Source: Mesocentrotus franciscanus
Lineage: Eukaryota; Echinodermata; Echinoidea; Camarodonta; Strongylocentrotidae
DNA: 64,000 nt
Direction of reading: 5' to 3'
NCBI GenBank assembly: GCA_037976565.1
Contig: CP137668.1
Location: forward strand, 35,788,088-35,852,087
A program made the position numbers and the translations under genes. Under the pieces are notes generated by a model. It worked only from the letters and a program-made list of their open reading frames with translations, ran no database searches and was not told where the DNA came from. Every line of letters starts with the position of its first letter. Position 1 is the stretch's first letter. Shown in pieces: positions 1 to 12,091 of this stretch.

Positions 1-951
1 CAGTAGATTGAGGCTTTTTAAGACCTTTTTACAAATTGGTGAGCCTCTTTATAAGTACATTCAAAAGGCAAGTCATCAATTTAAAACCGATTTGGTATAC
101 ACACGCAGCAGGGCAGAGAATATCGCCTCAATTTGGCGCGACATGGAGCCTCGAAAAGTAATATTCCTCCTTCATCACAATTTCCATAAAGTTCGCATGC
201 ACTTCTAATATCTATATCGAAATGTTCCTCTCAAATGATACGGGCGATTTAACGTTCTCCTGCGGTGGAACAGCAAAAGTGAAATGGCTCGCTCAAGTTA
301 TTGTGATTTCCCTGTCATCTGTACCACACAATCCAATTCAGGTTAATGTGACCTTCCACTATCCGAGCCTGATGTCAAATGGATGCTATATATAAGAAGC
401 TTGTGACACAGACAAAACTACTGGTAGCTTATGTATGTCCAGATATCGAATGACACAATACTCTTTGCAAAGTTTGCCTTCTATGAAAAGGCAGGTCAAT
501 GGTTTGTGAAGCTGAAATTTACTGTGTGAATGAATGCTGGATTCCAGAAGCAATGGTCCAAATATTCCACCGTGCTTCCACACTATTTCACAGTACATGT
601 AGCTCAACAAAAGTGATAGATTTTGATAAACATATCACCAAAGCTCAAGTGTGCATGCTCTAATTGATAAAGCACAGTAAACAAGCATAGTTGGTAAAGT
701 GCGTGCAGTATTAGGTGACTGTGATTTCTTTTGTATGAAAAGACCCCAAGGACTACAAAAGTGTGAATAGAAAAGATGATTCTGGTCTGAATGGGTCCCA
801 GATGAATAGGCTGTAATAGTTCATTGCTCCCAAATAATAAAACTCAACTCTGGGGGACAAGAAATACACCTATAGTCCCTCATGTCAATGGAAGCCAAAG
901 GTATATGCAGCCAAATAATGTTCATTCGCAGGTGTTTCAATATTATCTTAC

Positions 952-1002
952 GTCTGCTTTTTGGTAGGTCTCAGTTGCTTTATAATGCCGCTCAAATACT
1001 TG
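952..1002 (-). CDS. Candidate internal exon, 17 codons, phase 0-0
   Basis: On the minus strand, 51 nt between an acceptor (CCTGTTTAG) and a donor (GTAAGATAA) read QVFERHYKATETYQKAD without a stop. The length is a multiple of three and both borders fall between codons, matching the phase-0 exons at 33.1 and 36.7 kb. The peptide is charged and helix-prone, like a coiled coil or BAR-type helix, but 17 residues are too few for a family call. I see no following exon in the first 950 bases. A plus-strand exon candidate begins only 190 bp away, so at most one of the two may be real unless genes overlap here. The call rests on splice signals and reading quality only. Confidence 0.5.
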
Positions 1003-1194
1003 CTAAACAGGCGAGTTGTTCATCTATAAAATAAAAGTCTTAGCTCATTCCAGACTGTCTTGTGAAGAAATTCTACACAGTACCTATAGATGGTTCCTCA
1101 ATTGTTAAAGAAGAACAAAATTATGAAATGGAAGAGATAGTGTTTGGGGAATGTCTCCTCCTAAAGTAAACTCTCACTTTTTCTCCTGTCTAAG

Positions 1195-1258
1195 ACCACT
1201 TTTTCAAAAATGGCTGCAGAAGGTATTTCTCCGCACAATGCTGTGTTGCGCACCACAT
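1195..1258 (+). CDS. Candidate 5' coding exon, plus strand
   Basis: A pyrimidine-rich stretch (CACTTTTTCTCCTGTCTAAG) precedes position 1195. An ATG at 1210 in good context (AAAAATGG) opens the frame MAAEGISPHNAVLRTT, which stops in phase 1 at a consensus donor GTAAGTAC. The exon at 9771-9862 starts in phase 1, so the two join in frame and create a Cys codon at the seam. It could be a first exon with a short 5' leader or an internal exon; the product is unknown. The shared phase could be coincidence (one chance in three), and the minus-strand exon candidate nearby argues for caution. Confidence 0.3.
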
Positions 1259-2099
1259 GTAAGTACAGTGAGAAAATTCTCAAATTCTTTGTTGCATTGC
1301 ATAACCACTAGCACAAAAATTAGTTGTATCCCCTTGCAAATATATCGCATCCAGTCTCTTGTATGCTTGTTTACTCGGTTGATACTCAGTGTAGGGTACG
1401 TGATTCCCTAGATAAGAGAATACTCCAAACTTTTCCAAACAATTAGAAAGAAAAAGATTGATGTTTCAGATAGTCACATCCAAAAAGTTTCATTTGAGAA
1501 GAATATGCAGCTACCGGTCACTTCGTTTGAATCCGGAGAAAATGTGTCTGTTCCTTTGTTCTTTCAGTATTTGTCTTGGAAGTTCATGGTGTGTTCCCAT
1601 AAAAGACGGTCTCAATTCAAGTGAAATTGATTTTTGACATGCTAAATTGGATAGATCGTATGTTTAAAACCATACCTGCTGATATCCGACACATATTAAC
1701 AATGTACAATGATCCATTATAAGATTAGAACTGTACTCTGCATATATAGTCCAGGGATATTGTTTGAAATGAAGTAACTTGCTATCAAGCAGCCACTATC
1801 TCACTGACATGTGGTAGTGCAGGAGTGGACGGGATACCACATGTATAATGTATGCTGTAGGTGCTTTCTGACTCTCTCTCACCACCACCATCAAAACCAA
1901 CACCACGACGGATGTCTTGTTTGGAAGCACGCTAGGTAGACTCGAGCACGACCGACTTTGCACGGTGGATCTTTCTACCAAGAGAGCTATAATCCCACAC
2001 CGAGCTATGTTTGGCATAACTGGCGTGCGTTCCCAATATCATGTCGTGTGAAGCAAGGTCACAGCAACCTTCCGACAGCTGGCAGAGAAATCATATACT

Positions 2100-2568
2100 G
2101 CCACTTCTCCCTCTCTTCTCCCTCTTTCATCACCTCTCTCTCTCTCTACCTTTCACTGTCTTGCTCTTCAACTTGTCGTTAGTCTTCACCATGTCTATTT
2201 ACAATGTCTTGCCTCATCCCCTTCCCCGGTTTCCGCTACTCATCATCACCTTCTTTATATATCACTGCATTCCTCAACCTTCAAATTTCTCTGAGCTCAC
2301 TTGGTACTATGTGAAACTGTCCTTCCAAAGGCTATATTAAAGCAACATGAATACCAGAAATGTGTGTCCATTTTCTTGAAACTACAGACAATTATTTCCT
2401 TCCCCTTTCTCTCTTGATTCCACCCCTTCTTTCTTTACTTTATCTTTCATCAAATCTTGGGAAATTAACTTTCACTTCTCAATTGCATCCTGTTAAATAC
2501 CCCCTTCCAGATCTCCCCCACCCATACTCCCCACCCATACTCCCCCTCCCTCTCCCCTTCCTCTCCCC

Positions 2569-2618
<50 letters not shown>

Positions 2619-2640
2619 CCCAATCTCCATTTGCAATAAA
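2100..2640. repeat. CT-rich tract with (CT)n microsatellite
   Basis: Pyrimidine-rich sequence with an almost uninterrupted (TC)n run at about 2572-2618. Open frames through it on both strands are low-complexity Ser/Leu or Glu/Arg translations and not genes. Confidence 0.9.
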
Positions 2641-2689
2641 CCCAAACCAGCTATTCCTGGCATTATCTGCCATGCATGCCTAACCAGCC

Positions 2690-4690
2690 AAAGATGACAC
2701 CAAGATCCACTCTCATCTAAAAAAAATAATAAAAACGGGAAAGTTCCGCTTGTTTGATTTCCACTGAAAGCAATTCCAATCCTCGCTCTAGTGCCTGCTT
2801 TATTAACAGAACCAGGTACTGATACACTGACTAAATAGACTCAATGGTCGAGAGATACTTTCACTTTTCAGGTCACCATTCCAAAGCTGTTTGCAATGGC
2901 CATATATACCAGAGAGTAGGCTAACAAAAACTCAGGGAGAAAGTGATTGCACTGTTTTATATTTTTTGCAGTACACCACTTTGTGTTCGGAGAAGCAACC
3001 TATTTTCTACAAATATTTATCAAACATAAAAGATGATTTGATTTATACTTTCTAATTCTCATCTAAGTAGCTGTTCTATTCTTAATGAAAGATAATCCAA
3101 ATTTGAAGAGATGGATTCTAATGGAAAACATACAAAAGGAATAATAAGTTATATTTCCAATTTTCACTTTTCTCATATCAGAATACTATCTTTAACTTTT
3201 CCTCAAAAACTATTTATTATTTTTGTGTGTTTTATTTGCTTGTAGTCTATTATAACACAATCTTACAAACTCTTATCACACTTTTATATATATTTATGTG
3301 ACATTCAAAAATCTTTACGAATGGGGGTTTTCAAAGTGCATAATATAACATTTCTATGAATAAAGTATTTTTTAAATGGGTTTACATGCTAATATATAAA
3401 AACACCACTGGTAATACGTTAAAACAAAAATACTACAAACTTTACAGCTTCTTTCTTCACATGATAAAGAAGAAAGTTATATTCTATTAGTTTAATTGTA
3501 ATGATGTATCCTGTTATTTTGTTTTGTTTGAAGTGGCTCTCTTACCAGGATATGATGGAACTGAGATGATCATTAAAATTAAAATTAAATGATAGAAGGT
3601 ACATAGATTCCACTGAAAATTATAACAGAAACTATATGTTTTGTTTTTTACTATCTTTAACATTTAAATATCGACCTTGCAAAGATGAATTGTATTTCTA
3701 TATCTGAGTTCATTTTTGCAAGGTCAGATTTATCTAATAAATTAAATATGAATACCCAAATTAAAAACAGAAGTTTGTTTGACTAATGATAGATTTATAT
3801 CTATTAAATCATAGACAAACATCCTAATTAAAAAATGTCAAACATGCATTACACCCAATTCAAATAGACCACATTTCCATTATACATTTTTTCAATGAGT
3901 CAGTCACAGGCAATGATACTTAATACTTGATCATAATACTTCCGATGTCAGATCGATTTTCCTTTTGGTCTGATCAAAGAGCAAAGTCTACATTTCATAT
4001 GCTATTAATAACAAACAGTAATTTCTTTTTTAATAATGGGAATATAAAATCCAAATGCATGTTTGTTCATGTCTGAGAGATCTAGAGAACTGAATCCAAT
4101 ATATTGGAGTTTATCTGGAGCCATATTGAAACGATAAGAAAGGCAATCTACTTTTAAGTTTCATTTCTTGTACTTCAAAGAAATGATGTGACAAAATCCT
4201 CTATAATCAAACTGTTTTTATCTCATACATCATTTATAATGATAATAATAATAATAGTTCATTGCTTAGTAAATTCATAATACTTAATAAATTAATATCT
4301 CTCATTATTGGTTGAAATTATGTTGCTATTCTAAATTTCAATGTATGTACAAACATGTCTACAAACCTTATAAATGTAAATTTACTGCCAATGAATCCGA
4401 ATTTTGATTGTTCTGTGTTTAATTATTTTGATTACTTCCCCTAAATTTCTCCCTCTTCTTCTATTTCAAGCTTTATTTTGTTTGTACTTTTCATTTCCGT
4501 CATTTTTCATTTCCTTGTTGATTTTTGTGTGCAATGTTATTCCTACTTTACTGTGCATATTACTGTATTTTATCTAACCAATTTTCAATGTATTGTATAG
4601 TTTATTCAATAAACCAGTTCAATTAATCAATCAATCAATAACAACATGGTCTCTATGCATATTCAAACATCACTGTATTAAAGTCACAAC
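2690..4690. other. AT-rich non-coding sequence, no gene seen
   Basis: No open frame with splice borders and no long repeat. A small imperfect hairpin (GACCTTGCAAA ... TTTGCAAGGTC) lies at 3672-3724. A short (AAT)n run occurs near 4240-4255 and (AATC)n near 4620-4640. Probably intron or intergenic DNA. Confidence 0.6.
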
Positions 4691-4935
4691 AACTTTAGAT
4701 TACTCATTCAAGAACGATTGTGTTTTCAGCTCGGATTTAAATTGATCCGGCTGAGTGACATTCCTGAAATTTATGGGAATGAATTCCAAAGTTCTGGTGC
4801 TATCTTTTGAAATTCCCTTTCCCCATATAATCTGGACTGCCTGCACAAAAATTTCATTTTTTATGAGACATAACTCATCGCACAACAAATTAGAAGAAGG
4901 GTTCATGGCAACATTAATAGGAATCAAAATAGACT
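4690..4935. repeat. Fragment of a dispersed repeat, probable
   Basis: The stretch with 'gaatgaattccaaagttctg' and 'tttccccatataatctgg' has the same pattern of motifs as 61255-61370 ('cttattccacaaagaagg', 'cgatccccccaatttc'). The likeness is loose and judged by eye; it suggests two old copies of one dispersed family. Confidence 0.3.
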
Positions 4936-4972
4936 GGAATGATGTGCATTTCTAAATCCCCTAATCCATGTA

Positions 4973-6554
4973 CACTGTTAAAACAAGTATTAAAAAACTG
5001 CGGGTTAAAGAATTGTTGATTAAAAAACGCTCAACCATGGTTATAAATGTAGTGTTGATTAAAACTATTTCTTTTAAACTTTGTTGGTAATGTTAAGTCG
5101 TTGGCAAACATTGTAACCCGTCATGGATTAAAACAAAATTCCCACAGTAAGGATTGCCCCCTCCCGGTTAAAGTTTAATCAAAGTTGATTAAAGTACTGG
5201 TCACGTGACCCAACGGAACGATCGAAGCGCGTAGCTAGCTAGTAGTCAGGTAGCTTAGCGAAATTATCGTTACTTGCCGGATAAAAGCACCATTTTTGGT
5301 ACAGGGCTCCCTTAAGACCTACTAAACGATATTAGGCTAGGAGCCCCCGGCAAAAATATTGATTTAAGGGAGTGGGGGCGGGGGCGTCTTTTGGAGCCCC
5401 CAAATAATTTTATAACATTGATTTGTTATTGTACAAATGTCATTTTTGGTACAGGGCTTCCTTAGGACCTACTGAACGATATTAGGGTAGGAGCACCCGA
5501 CAAAAATATCATATAAGGGCATGGGGCGAGACGTGGCCTTGTAGCCCCCAAATAATTTAGAAGGTAATATAACATGTATATGTTGTTGTACAAATGCCAT
5601 TTTTGGTACAGGGATTCCTTAGGACCTACTGAACGATATTAGGGTAGGAGCCCCCGGCAAGAATATCTAATAAGGGTGTGGGGCGGGGGTGTCGCTCGTA
5701 GCCCCTAAATAATTTAGAAGGTAATATAACATTTATTTGTTGTTGTACAAATTCCATTTTTGGTACAGGGCTTCATTAGGACCTACTGAACGATATTAGG
5801 GTAGGAGCCCCCGGCAAGAAAATCATATAAGGGTTGTGGGACAGGGGCATCACCTCGTAGTCCACAAATAATTTGTAAGGTAATAAAACATTGATTTGTT
5901 GTTGTACAAAGGCCATTTTTGGTACAGGGCTTCATTAGGACCTGCTGAATGATGGTAGGGTAGGAGCCCCCAGCATACATATTCATAAATGTGTGATTGG
6001 GGGACCATAGTGGCCTACGGGACACAAAGCGTTTTTAATTTGAGCAAGAACCTTATTTCACTTCTTACTTACAATCTTTGAATTGATGATAATAATATTT
6101 AAATAATTTCTTACCTGCAAACACAGGAATAAGACCTCCAAACCCCCGTACGTTTAACCAACAGTGGTTATAACTGTAACCAACAAATTTAACCAATATT
6201 GTGTGAATCAAAACAGAATTAACCTACAATGGTTACAATTTTAACCAATGACCCATGTAAGTTTAAGCAACATCACATGAATCAGCCCCGAACAAAGCAT
6301 AAATAACCAACAAATGGTTAAAGATTTAATCAACAAATGGTTAATTTTAATCAACACCACTTTAACCAACATTGAGCAAAACATTTAACCAATAAACAAT
6401 TAACATTTGTAATCAACCACAATTTATATTTTAATAAACAGGCCGTTGGTTAAAGTTTAACCCACAATTGAGTGATTCATATAGTAATTTGTGGTTGATT
6501 AAAATTTTAACCAACTTTTTTAATACTTTTTTTAAAATACTTGTTCTAACAGTG
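4973..6554. mobile_element. Non-autonomous DNA transposon, CACTG termini
   Basis: The left end CACTGTTAAAACAAGTATT is matched by the reverse complement of the right end, CACTGTTAGAACAAGTATT, and both ends are flanked by TA. The 1,582-bp element has no transposase frame. Its subterminal zones (about 5000-5200 and 6140-6520) carry many copies of TTAACCA/TGGTTAA and GTTGATTAAA in both orientations, and the centre is a tandem repeat. CACTR ends plus dense subterminal repeats are known from the EnSpm/CACTA superfamily; a 2-bp TA duplication would also suit Tc1/mariner. Presence and ends are clear, the superfamily is inference. Confidence 0.8.
5291..6065. repeat. Five-unit minisatellite of 150-159 bp
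   Basis: Units start at 5291, 5441, 5598, 5755 and 5914, each opening with CATTTTTGGTACAGGGCT and containing 'gaacgatattagggtaggag'. The last unit is the most diverged. The array sits wholly inside the CACTG-ended transposon. The open frame on the minus strand here just reads the repeat unit. Confidence 0.9.
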
Positions 6555-6555
6555 T

Positions 6556-7835
6556 ATACCTGACACCATCAATGGTAAAGGACATGTCACTTGTGATGAA
6601 ATCATTCTAATCTAGTATTTTACATTAATAGAATCATATCCTTCAATCTATTGGAAGTTTTGATTGTTCCTATAATATGATGACAAAAGAGGCATTTTCC
6701 AAACTCTCTATATTCCCGATATTGCTATCATTACATGGGTTTCCCTAATATATTCAGCCGTTAGTTGAAATGAAAAGTGCAAAATAAATTCCCGGTATTA
6801 ATTTTGACAGCATGGATGTATTCAAGTTGAGCATCATTTTGATATATGAACTATGCCCTCTATGTTGAGATGCATTACAGGATGAGAAGACATGACTTCT
6901 TCAGCAATAGTTGGTTAATTCCAGCAATAATCTTGCAGTGGCCTGCATGATAAATTCCCTTTTTTCTTCTTCTTTTGCATCAATAGTTTACAGTCTTTTC
7001 TTATTAGATACAGTGGCCCATACTCTACACTATAGAGCATGAATATGACACTAGTTTTAAGCACCACCTCAGTTGGGTATAACAAGCCAACAATTATTAG
7101 ACTGTGCTTTCTAAAATTAACCATTAGACCAAGTTTAACACTCTCAATGACCATTGGTGGTTTGAACTGCGTAAATTTGGAAAAGGTATCCATTGGAAAA
7201 GAAGAAAAAAGGCTTTTGTTTGTGATTGAAGTAGGTACTATATATGATTGCAGAGTTAGATATCAAAGACTAATATTTTATCAAGATGAACAGTTAAAAA
7301 AAATTTTTTTAATGGTTTATTGATAAGAAAATGGATACATACTTGATGACACCATAAGCAATGGAAAAATGTAGGGGGCACAACTGGCTCATGCCTCCTC
7401 CCTTTAAAACCCCTAATTTTGTTCTTTTGCCCACTTTTCAAATGTGAGCTCCAACAGACACCTAAAGACAACTATATTTTTGACAGAATTTTTTTTCTCT
7501 TCTGAATTGCCCCCTTCCATTTTTTACAGCTTCTGCTGTAAGAGCTACGTACAAATAATAGCCAACGAGGGAGTCTACCATTAATGTCTTTCCACGTGCC
7601 TCTTAAATGTCTTTACTATGCACTTGTAGGTCTTCATAATGCATGATTGGATCCTTACTAGGATTGGGTGCCAGAGAAACATACTCGTATATGTCCCAAA
7701 GGCCAAAGAAAGGGAGACGCTTTAATAATCTACATCAGGTTTTTCGAGAATGTGACAAGATGCATGGAAGGGTTCTGCATATAGACAAAAAGATTTCAAT
7801 TTGTATTTTCTGTGTTTTCTTTTCTCCTCACAATC
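6556..7835. other. No gene recognised
   Basis: AT-rich sequence with short frames on both strands around 6915-7470 that lack splice borders and resemble nothing I know. Confidence 0.5.
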
Positions 7836-7837
7836 CC

Positions 7838-7865
7838 TCTCTCTCTCACTTTCTCCTTTCTCCTT

Positions 7866-7900
<35 letters not shown>

Positions 7901-8251
7901 TTCTCCTTTCTCTCTCTCTCTCTCTCCTTTCTCCTTTCTCTCTCTTTCTCCTTTCTCTCTCTTTCTCATTTCTCTCTCTCTCTCTCTCCTTGCTACCTAC
8001 TTCGCTCTCTCTTTCTTTCTCCCTCTCTCTCTCTCCTTCTTCTTTCTCTCCTTGCTACCCACTCCACTGTCTCTCTCCCCCTTCTCTCTTGCTCTCTCTT
8101 TCTCTCTCCCTCCCTTTCTCTCTCTCTCTTTCTCCCCTCTCTCTTTTTCCCTCTCTCTCCTCCATTTCCTTCTAAACCTTATTCATTTTTGCCTTCTCTT
8201 ACCCAACTCTTTCTGTCTCCATCTCTATCTTTTTCTTTTCCTCTCTTTCCA

Positions 8252-8290
<39 letters not shown>

Positions 8291-8335
8291 CATTCTTGCT
8301 CTCTCCCATCCCCCCTCCATGTCTTTTAGAACTTA
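7838..8335. repeat. Long CT-rich microsatellite region
   Basis: About 500 bp of nearly pure pyrimidine on the plus strand, with blocks of (CT)n and CTTT variants and a longer (CT)n near 8260-8286. Three overlapping plus-strand frames of 124-228 codons here are Ser/Leu/Phe low complexity and are not genes. Confidence 0.95.
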
Positions 8336-8339
8336 CTAA

Positions 8340-9770
8340 AACATCTCTCTGATGATACATATCTTGCTCTCGTTTTTAACTTTCTCTTCCTTTCTCTATC
8401 GCTCTGTACACTTGACCAATACTATTGGGATTGAGGGAGTCAGTCAACCATAATTCTGGCATGAAGTCTTATTAGCTTAAGTGCTTTAACATGTGCAGCA
8501 AATCTAATGATGGGTCAGGCACAATTTGTAGATATTTCTCATTTGCTGTCATATCAAATTCCAAGCTCTCACATTCTCATTTCTTCTCCATTTTCTGTAA
8601 GTAAAACTCCTGTATGGTGTAAAACAACCAAACAGTCAACATTTGCTTTTGCATTCTACAGGCAACACATAGATCTGAGAGTTAAGATGTAAGCCCTGCC
8701 ATTTCGAATCATACTGCTATTGAAGTAAGATGCAGAGCTTTGAACCTGACATTTTAACTCATGTGAACGGACCCATTTGAGGATAGAACACGAACATAAT
8801 GCTGATTACTCTTTCGTCTTTTAAAAGGTCAAAGATAGAAACGGTGGAGCTCTGCTGTCTCGTGCCACCAGGCACATGTAGTAAGCCGTCGCTTGTGAAG
8901 GGTGAAGGCCCCAGCATATGGCTGCTTTCTCAAAAGACAAGAAGAAATAAAACTGAAGTGCGCGGAGAAGATGAAATTAGAGGATGGTTTTGGAGCTGGT
9001 TTATAAGCTGGATAATGCCATAATTTAAATCTATTGGTATCATTAACAGGCTGGATGTACATTAGAGAAGGTGCATTATGATTTGGATAGGGAGTAGGGG
9101 CGAGATGTGGATTAGGGGGAGAAAAATGAAATAGGGAAGAGATACAGAGTGGGGGGGGGGGGATAGGGGGTTCATTATGGAGTTAATGGAGAGTGATAAT
9201 AGTGATAGAAGTACCAATAGTAAATAGAGTATGGCCACAAATTGCTAGGAAATCATGATGGAATTGATTTGCTTTGTCATTTGGTAGCCCAAAGCTGCTT
9301 GTAACTTTAAACCATATACATGTTTGAACTAGGTAATGGGGGAAACAAATAATATTAATATTGAACAGAAAAATTATTTTGAATTTTTTGTATAAAGTCA
9401 TCGAGGTAGTTTAGCAAAACAAATGTCCTGAATCATATGCCTAATTTTTGTAAATCATAATAATATGCCATAAAAGTATAACCATATAATTAGGCTACAG
9501 AGCTAGTCAATTATTCCTGTACCACCTTAATGTCACCAAAACTGTTATTCGTACACATTAAAATACACATTTAACGATATCACCAATAACTTTTTTTATA
9601 TTTCTGGATGCATCTTCAAGTACTGCTCCATTTCACCAAAATTCCAAACACAAGAAGTGTAAGAAAAGAGTATTTGTAGTATAAGGTATCTGTAGTATAT
9701 TCATAATTACCTGTTATCTCCTTTCTTACCTCTCCCCTTCTTGTGTTTTTAACGTTATATTTTTACTTAG
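8340..9770. other. No gene recognised; G-run at 9151
   Basis: Open frames on both strands near 8800-9060 have no convincing splice sites. A run of 12 G lies at 9151-9162. Confidence 0.5.
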
Positions 9771-9862
9771 GCAAGGAGCTAGCCTTCGACAGGTCTCTGG
9801 CCTCTGAAGGCTCCTCCACTCGAAATTTAATCAATTTCTCCCACTTTTCCTCACTTACTTGT
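9771..9862 (+). CDS. Candidate internal exon, phase 1-0
   Basis: A strong acceptor (TTATATTTTTACTTAG after a long pyrimidine stretch) and a consensus donor (GTAAGTATA) enclose 92 nt. The frame starts with two bases (GC) then reads KELAFDRSLASEGSSTRNL and continues to Cys at the donor with no stop. Its start phase fits the end phase of the exon at 1195-1258. No domain is recognisable; the peptide is Ser-rich and polar. A SINE-like repeat begins only about 20 bp into the following intron. Confidence 0.4.
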
Positions 9863-9879
9863 GTAAGTATAAACTATAA

Positions 9880-10165
9880 AAATAATAATAATAGTGGGTT
9901 CTTGTATATAGCGCTCAAGTCTGTCAGATTTAACACTCCTGGCACTCCACACTTGTTACCCCGGCATTAGCATGGCTGCCATTATGGCTCTCTAGCATTT
10001 CAAGGAATTAATTCCTGCCAGGTATCCATTTACCTCACCTGGGTAGAGTGTGGCAAATGCAGATTAATGTCTTGCCAAAAGGACATTATAGTAGAGACTT
10101 GAACTGTGAACCATGTGATCCACTGTCTGGTGACGTATCCAGGAGACCATGACACCTCCACAAAT
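9880..10165. repeat. SINE-like dispersed repeat
   Basis: It opens with (AAT)n and 'tatatagcgctcaag', then 'aattcctgccaggtatcc' and 'tttacctcacctgggtagag', and ends with a degenerate reversed B-box-like stretch (GACTTGAAC). This order is what I know from a repeat family common in marine invertebrates. Related fragments appear at 58560-58850. Confidence 0.5.
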
Positions 10166-10289
10166 GGATTTATGTGTATGTGTTTATAACATAAATTTGT
10201 GTACGCTTTATTGTAATCTTTTCGAGTGGAATTGAACTTGAAACTTGAACATGAAACTTGATCTTGGGGTAGGCAGGAGATTGATAGGC

Positions 10290-10480
10290 TTCAGGCATGG
10301 GTAGGGGGGGGGGGTGGATCGGACTTTTGGAGAGTGGGGCAGAGAATAGAATGGAGGGTGGGGGTGTACCAGGGTAGAGAAGTGAAGAGGGTTAGCAACA
10401 GGGTATAAGGACAAAGGTTGGGGAAGGATAGAGGGTGGGAGAGGGTGGGAGAAGGTGTCGAGGGACAGTGTAACATCCCC
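10290..10480. repeat. G-rich strand-biased tract
   Basis: Purine-rich plus strand with a run of about 11 G near 10304-10314 and several GGGTGGG-type blocks; reverse frames are Pro/Ser low complexity. Confidence 0.6.
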
Positions 10481-11339
10481 TATTAAAACAAATTCCTTGT
10501 CTTGTTCACAAATAAAAATATAAAAGGATTACAAAAAGTTCAATAAGTTTCTGGTAGCAAATTCGGTTTTTCAAATCTTGTCATCAAATCTTTATAAACT
10601 AATATTTTTAAAATCAATTAATGTCATTTTCTGAGCCTTTATTGGCTACTTTGGAAATGTAAGGACCTTCTTTTTGTTCGTTGGAAAATTATGGCAACAC
10701 CATCGCACAGCATCTCACTCTTAGTTTTACTTCAATTTTGTGAAATAAGCATTTTTATTGTAAAGCGTATGATACAGTAGCACAGGAGTAAGTGAGAACT
10801 TTCATTCCATCACTTTACATAAGCCCAGTTCACACATGAAACAGTTAACAACCAAACAAACCCCTCACAAAAATGTGGCAAAATCAAACATTTCCCATGT
10901 AAATGAATTTCATATGGAGGTGAAAAAGTAACAGCAGAGCAAAAACAAGAAGACCCATTTGTATATAAATTGTTCATCTGTACATCATTAGATACAGAAA
11001 TGTGAGGTTTGTTAAACGTATGTCATTATATTTTGTCACGGTAATGTATTTTTGAAAGGAGGTTAACTATGTCATGGCTGAACGAAGCTATAGTGATGAA
11101 TATCATATCAAGCATTCAATCAAAATAATGAATGGTATCAACCACGTCAACATGGAATTACCATGCGCATAAGAACCAGAAGGTTCTAGGTTCAAATCCC
11201 AACCTACATCATTACATACAATTAACAACCAAATTATTCATACCCTTACCAAATTTTGTACTTATACTTGGGAAAAAAATTATTTGTCCCAATTTATGTT
11301 ATTTTTTAGAATGTGACATAATAAAGCTTACATCTGGAA

Positions 11340-11357
11340 GTGTTAAGGCCTTAACAC
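11340..11357. repeat. Perfect 18-bp palindrome
   Basis: GTGTTAAGGCCTTAACAC equals its own reverse complement and lies directly beside the long palindrome that starts at 11358. Confidence 0.9.
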
Positions 11358-11619
11358 TGTGAACATGACAGACAAAGAAAGAGGACAAAATATACGGTTC
11401 CTCATTCTACCCTCAACAATTGCTGTGGTAGACAAAGGAACATCCCTTCACTGCTATTATGTAAAAGTGTGTAGAACAGGTGTCACATGCATATTCACCT
11501 GTTCTAATTATTTTACATAATAGCAGTGAAGGGATGTTCCTGTGTCTACCACAGCAAATGTTGAGGGTAGAATGAGGAACCGTATATTTTGTCCTCTTTC
11601 TTTGTCCGTCATGTTCACA
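11358..11619. repeat. 262-bp near-perfect palindrome (foldback/MITE)
   Basis: The left arm begins TGTGAACATGACAGACAAAG and the right arm's reverse complement begins TGTGAACATGACGGACAAAG. The arms stay paired for about 130 bp each with fewer than ten mismatches and almost no spacer (centre near 11488). The two mirror frames within it are not genes. It may be a recently inserted foldback element; a transcript would form one long hairpin. Confidence 0.95.
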
Positions 11620-12091
11620 GCATAATTCAACCAGCCCACCTTTCATTCTCGAGTTATTAAGAACGAGAAAAACATCAAATGTATCAATGTAATCAAGGTG
11701 TATGAATCATTTAGTTAACTGTATGCAGTTACCACTAAGTATAGGTAACACTAACTACTTGATCAGTTTGAGCACTGTTCAGATGACTATCTAACAACTT
11801 TCAGAGATATGATTCTTATGATATTTAGATAAAAAACAAAATGCAATATATCACAACAATCGTCATGAAAAACTTAATCAAGAACACTGACAATATAGTA
11901 ATAATCTTAAACACAAGGTAAGTTTGGGAAGGAAGTATATCTACTTTAGGAAATGAAAGATGTCAAATAAACATTGCAAACATAACAATGACCAAAAAGA
12001 GTATGGCATTATAAAATTAGCAGCACAAATATTTAAACAAAATTAACATACAAATGCAAAACAGTGTTTTCAAGAAATGAGAAAGTGTGAT

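Noticed and set aside
3672..3724. Hairpin GACCTTGCAAA/TTTGCAAGGTC as a microRNA or nuclear-receptor site
   Set aside because: Stem too short and loop too large for a typical precursor; AAGGTCA half-sites are common by chance.
5783..6025. 80-codon minus frame with a repeated GGSYP-like motif
   Set aside because: The repeat is the minisatellite unit of the transposon, and the other units have stops in this frame.
7643..8339. Three overlapping plus-strand frames of 124-228 codons
   Set aside because: They are Ser/Leu/Phe translations of a CT microsatellite; the same length appears in all three frames.
11160..11215. Possible tRNA or SINE (GGTTCAAATCC B-box match)
   Set aside because: The A-box region is poor and no cloverleaf forms; a lone B-box match is expected by chance in a window this size.
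11413..11646. 77-codon minus frame
   Set aside because: It lies in the long palindrome, so the frame is a consequence of the inverted repeat.
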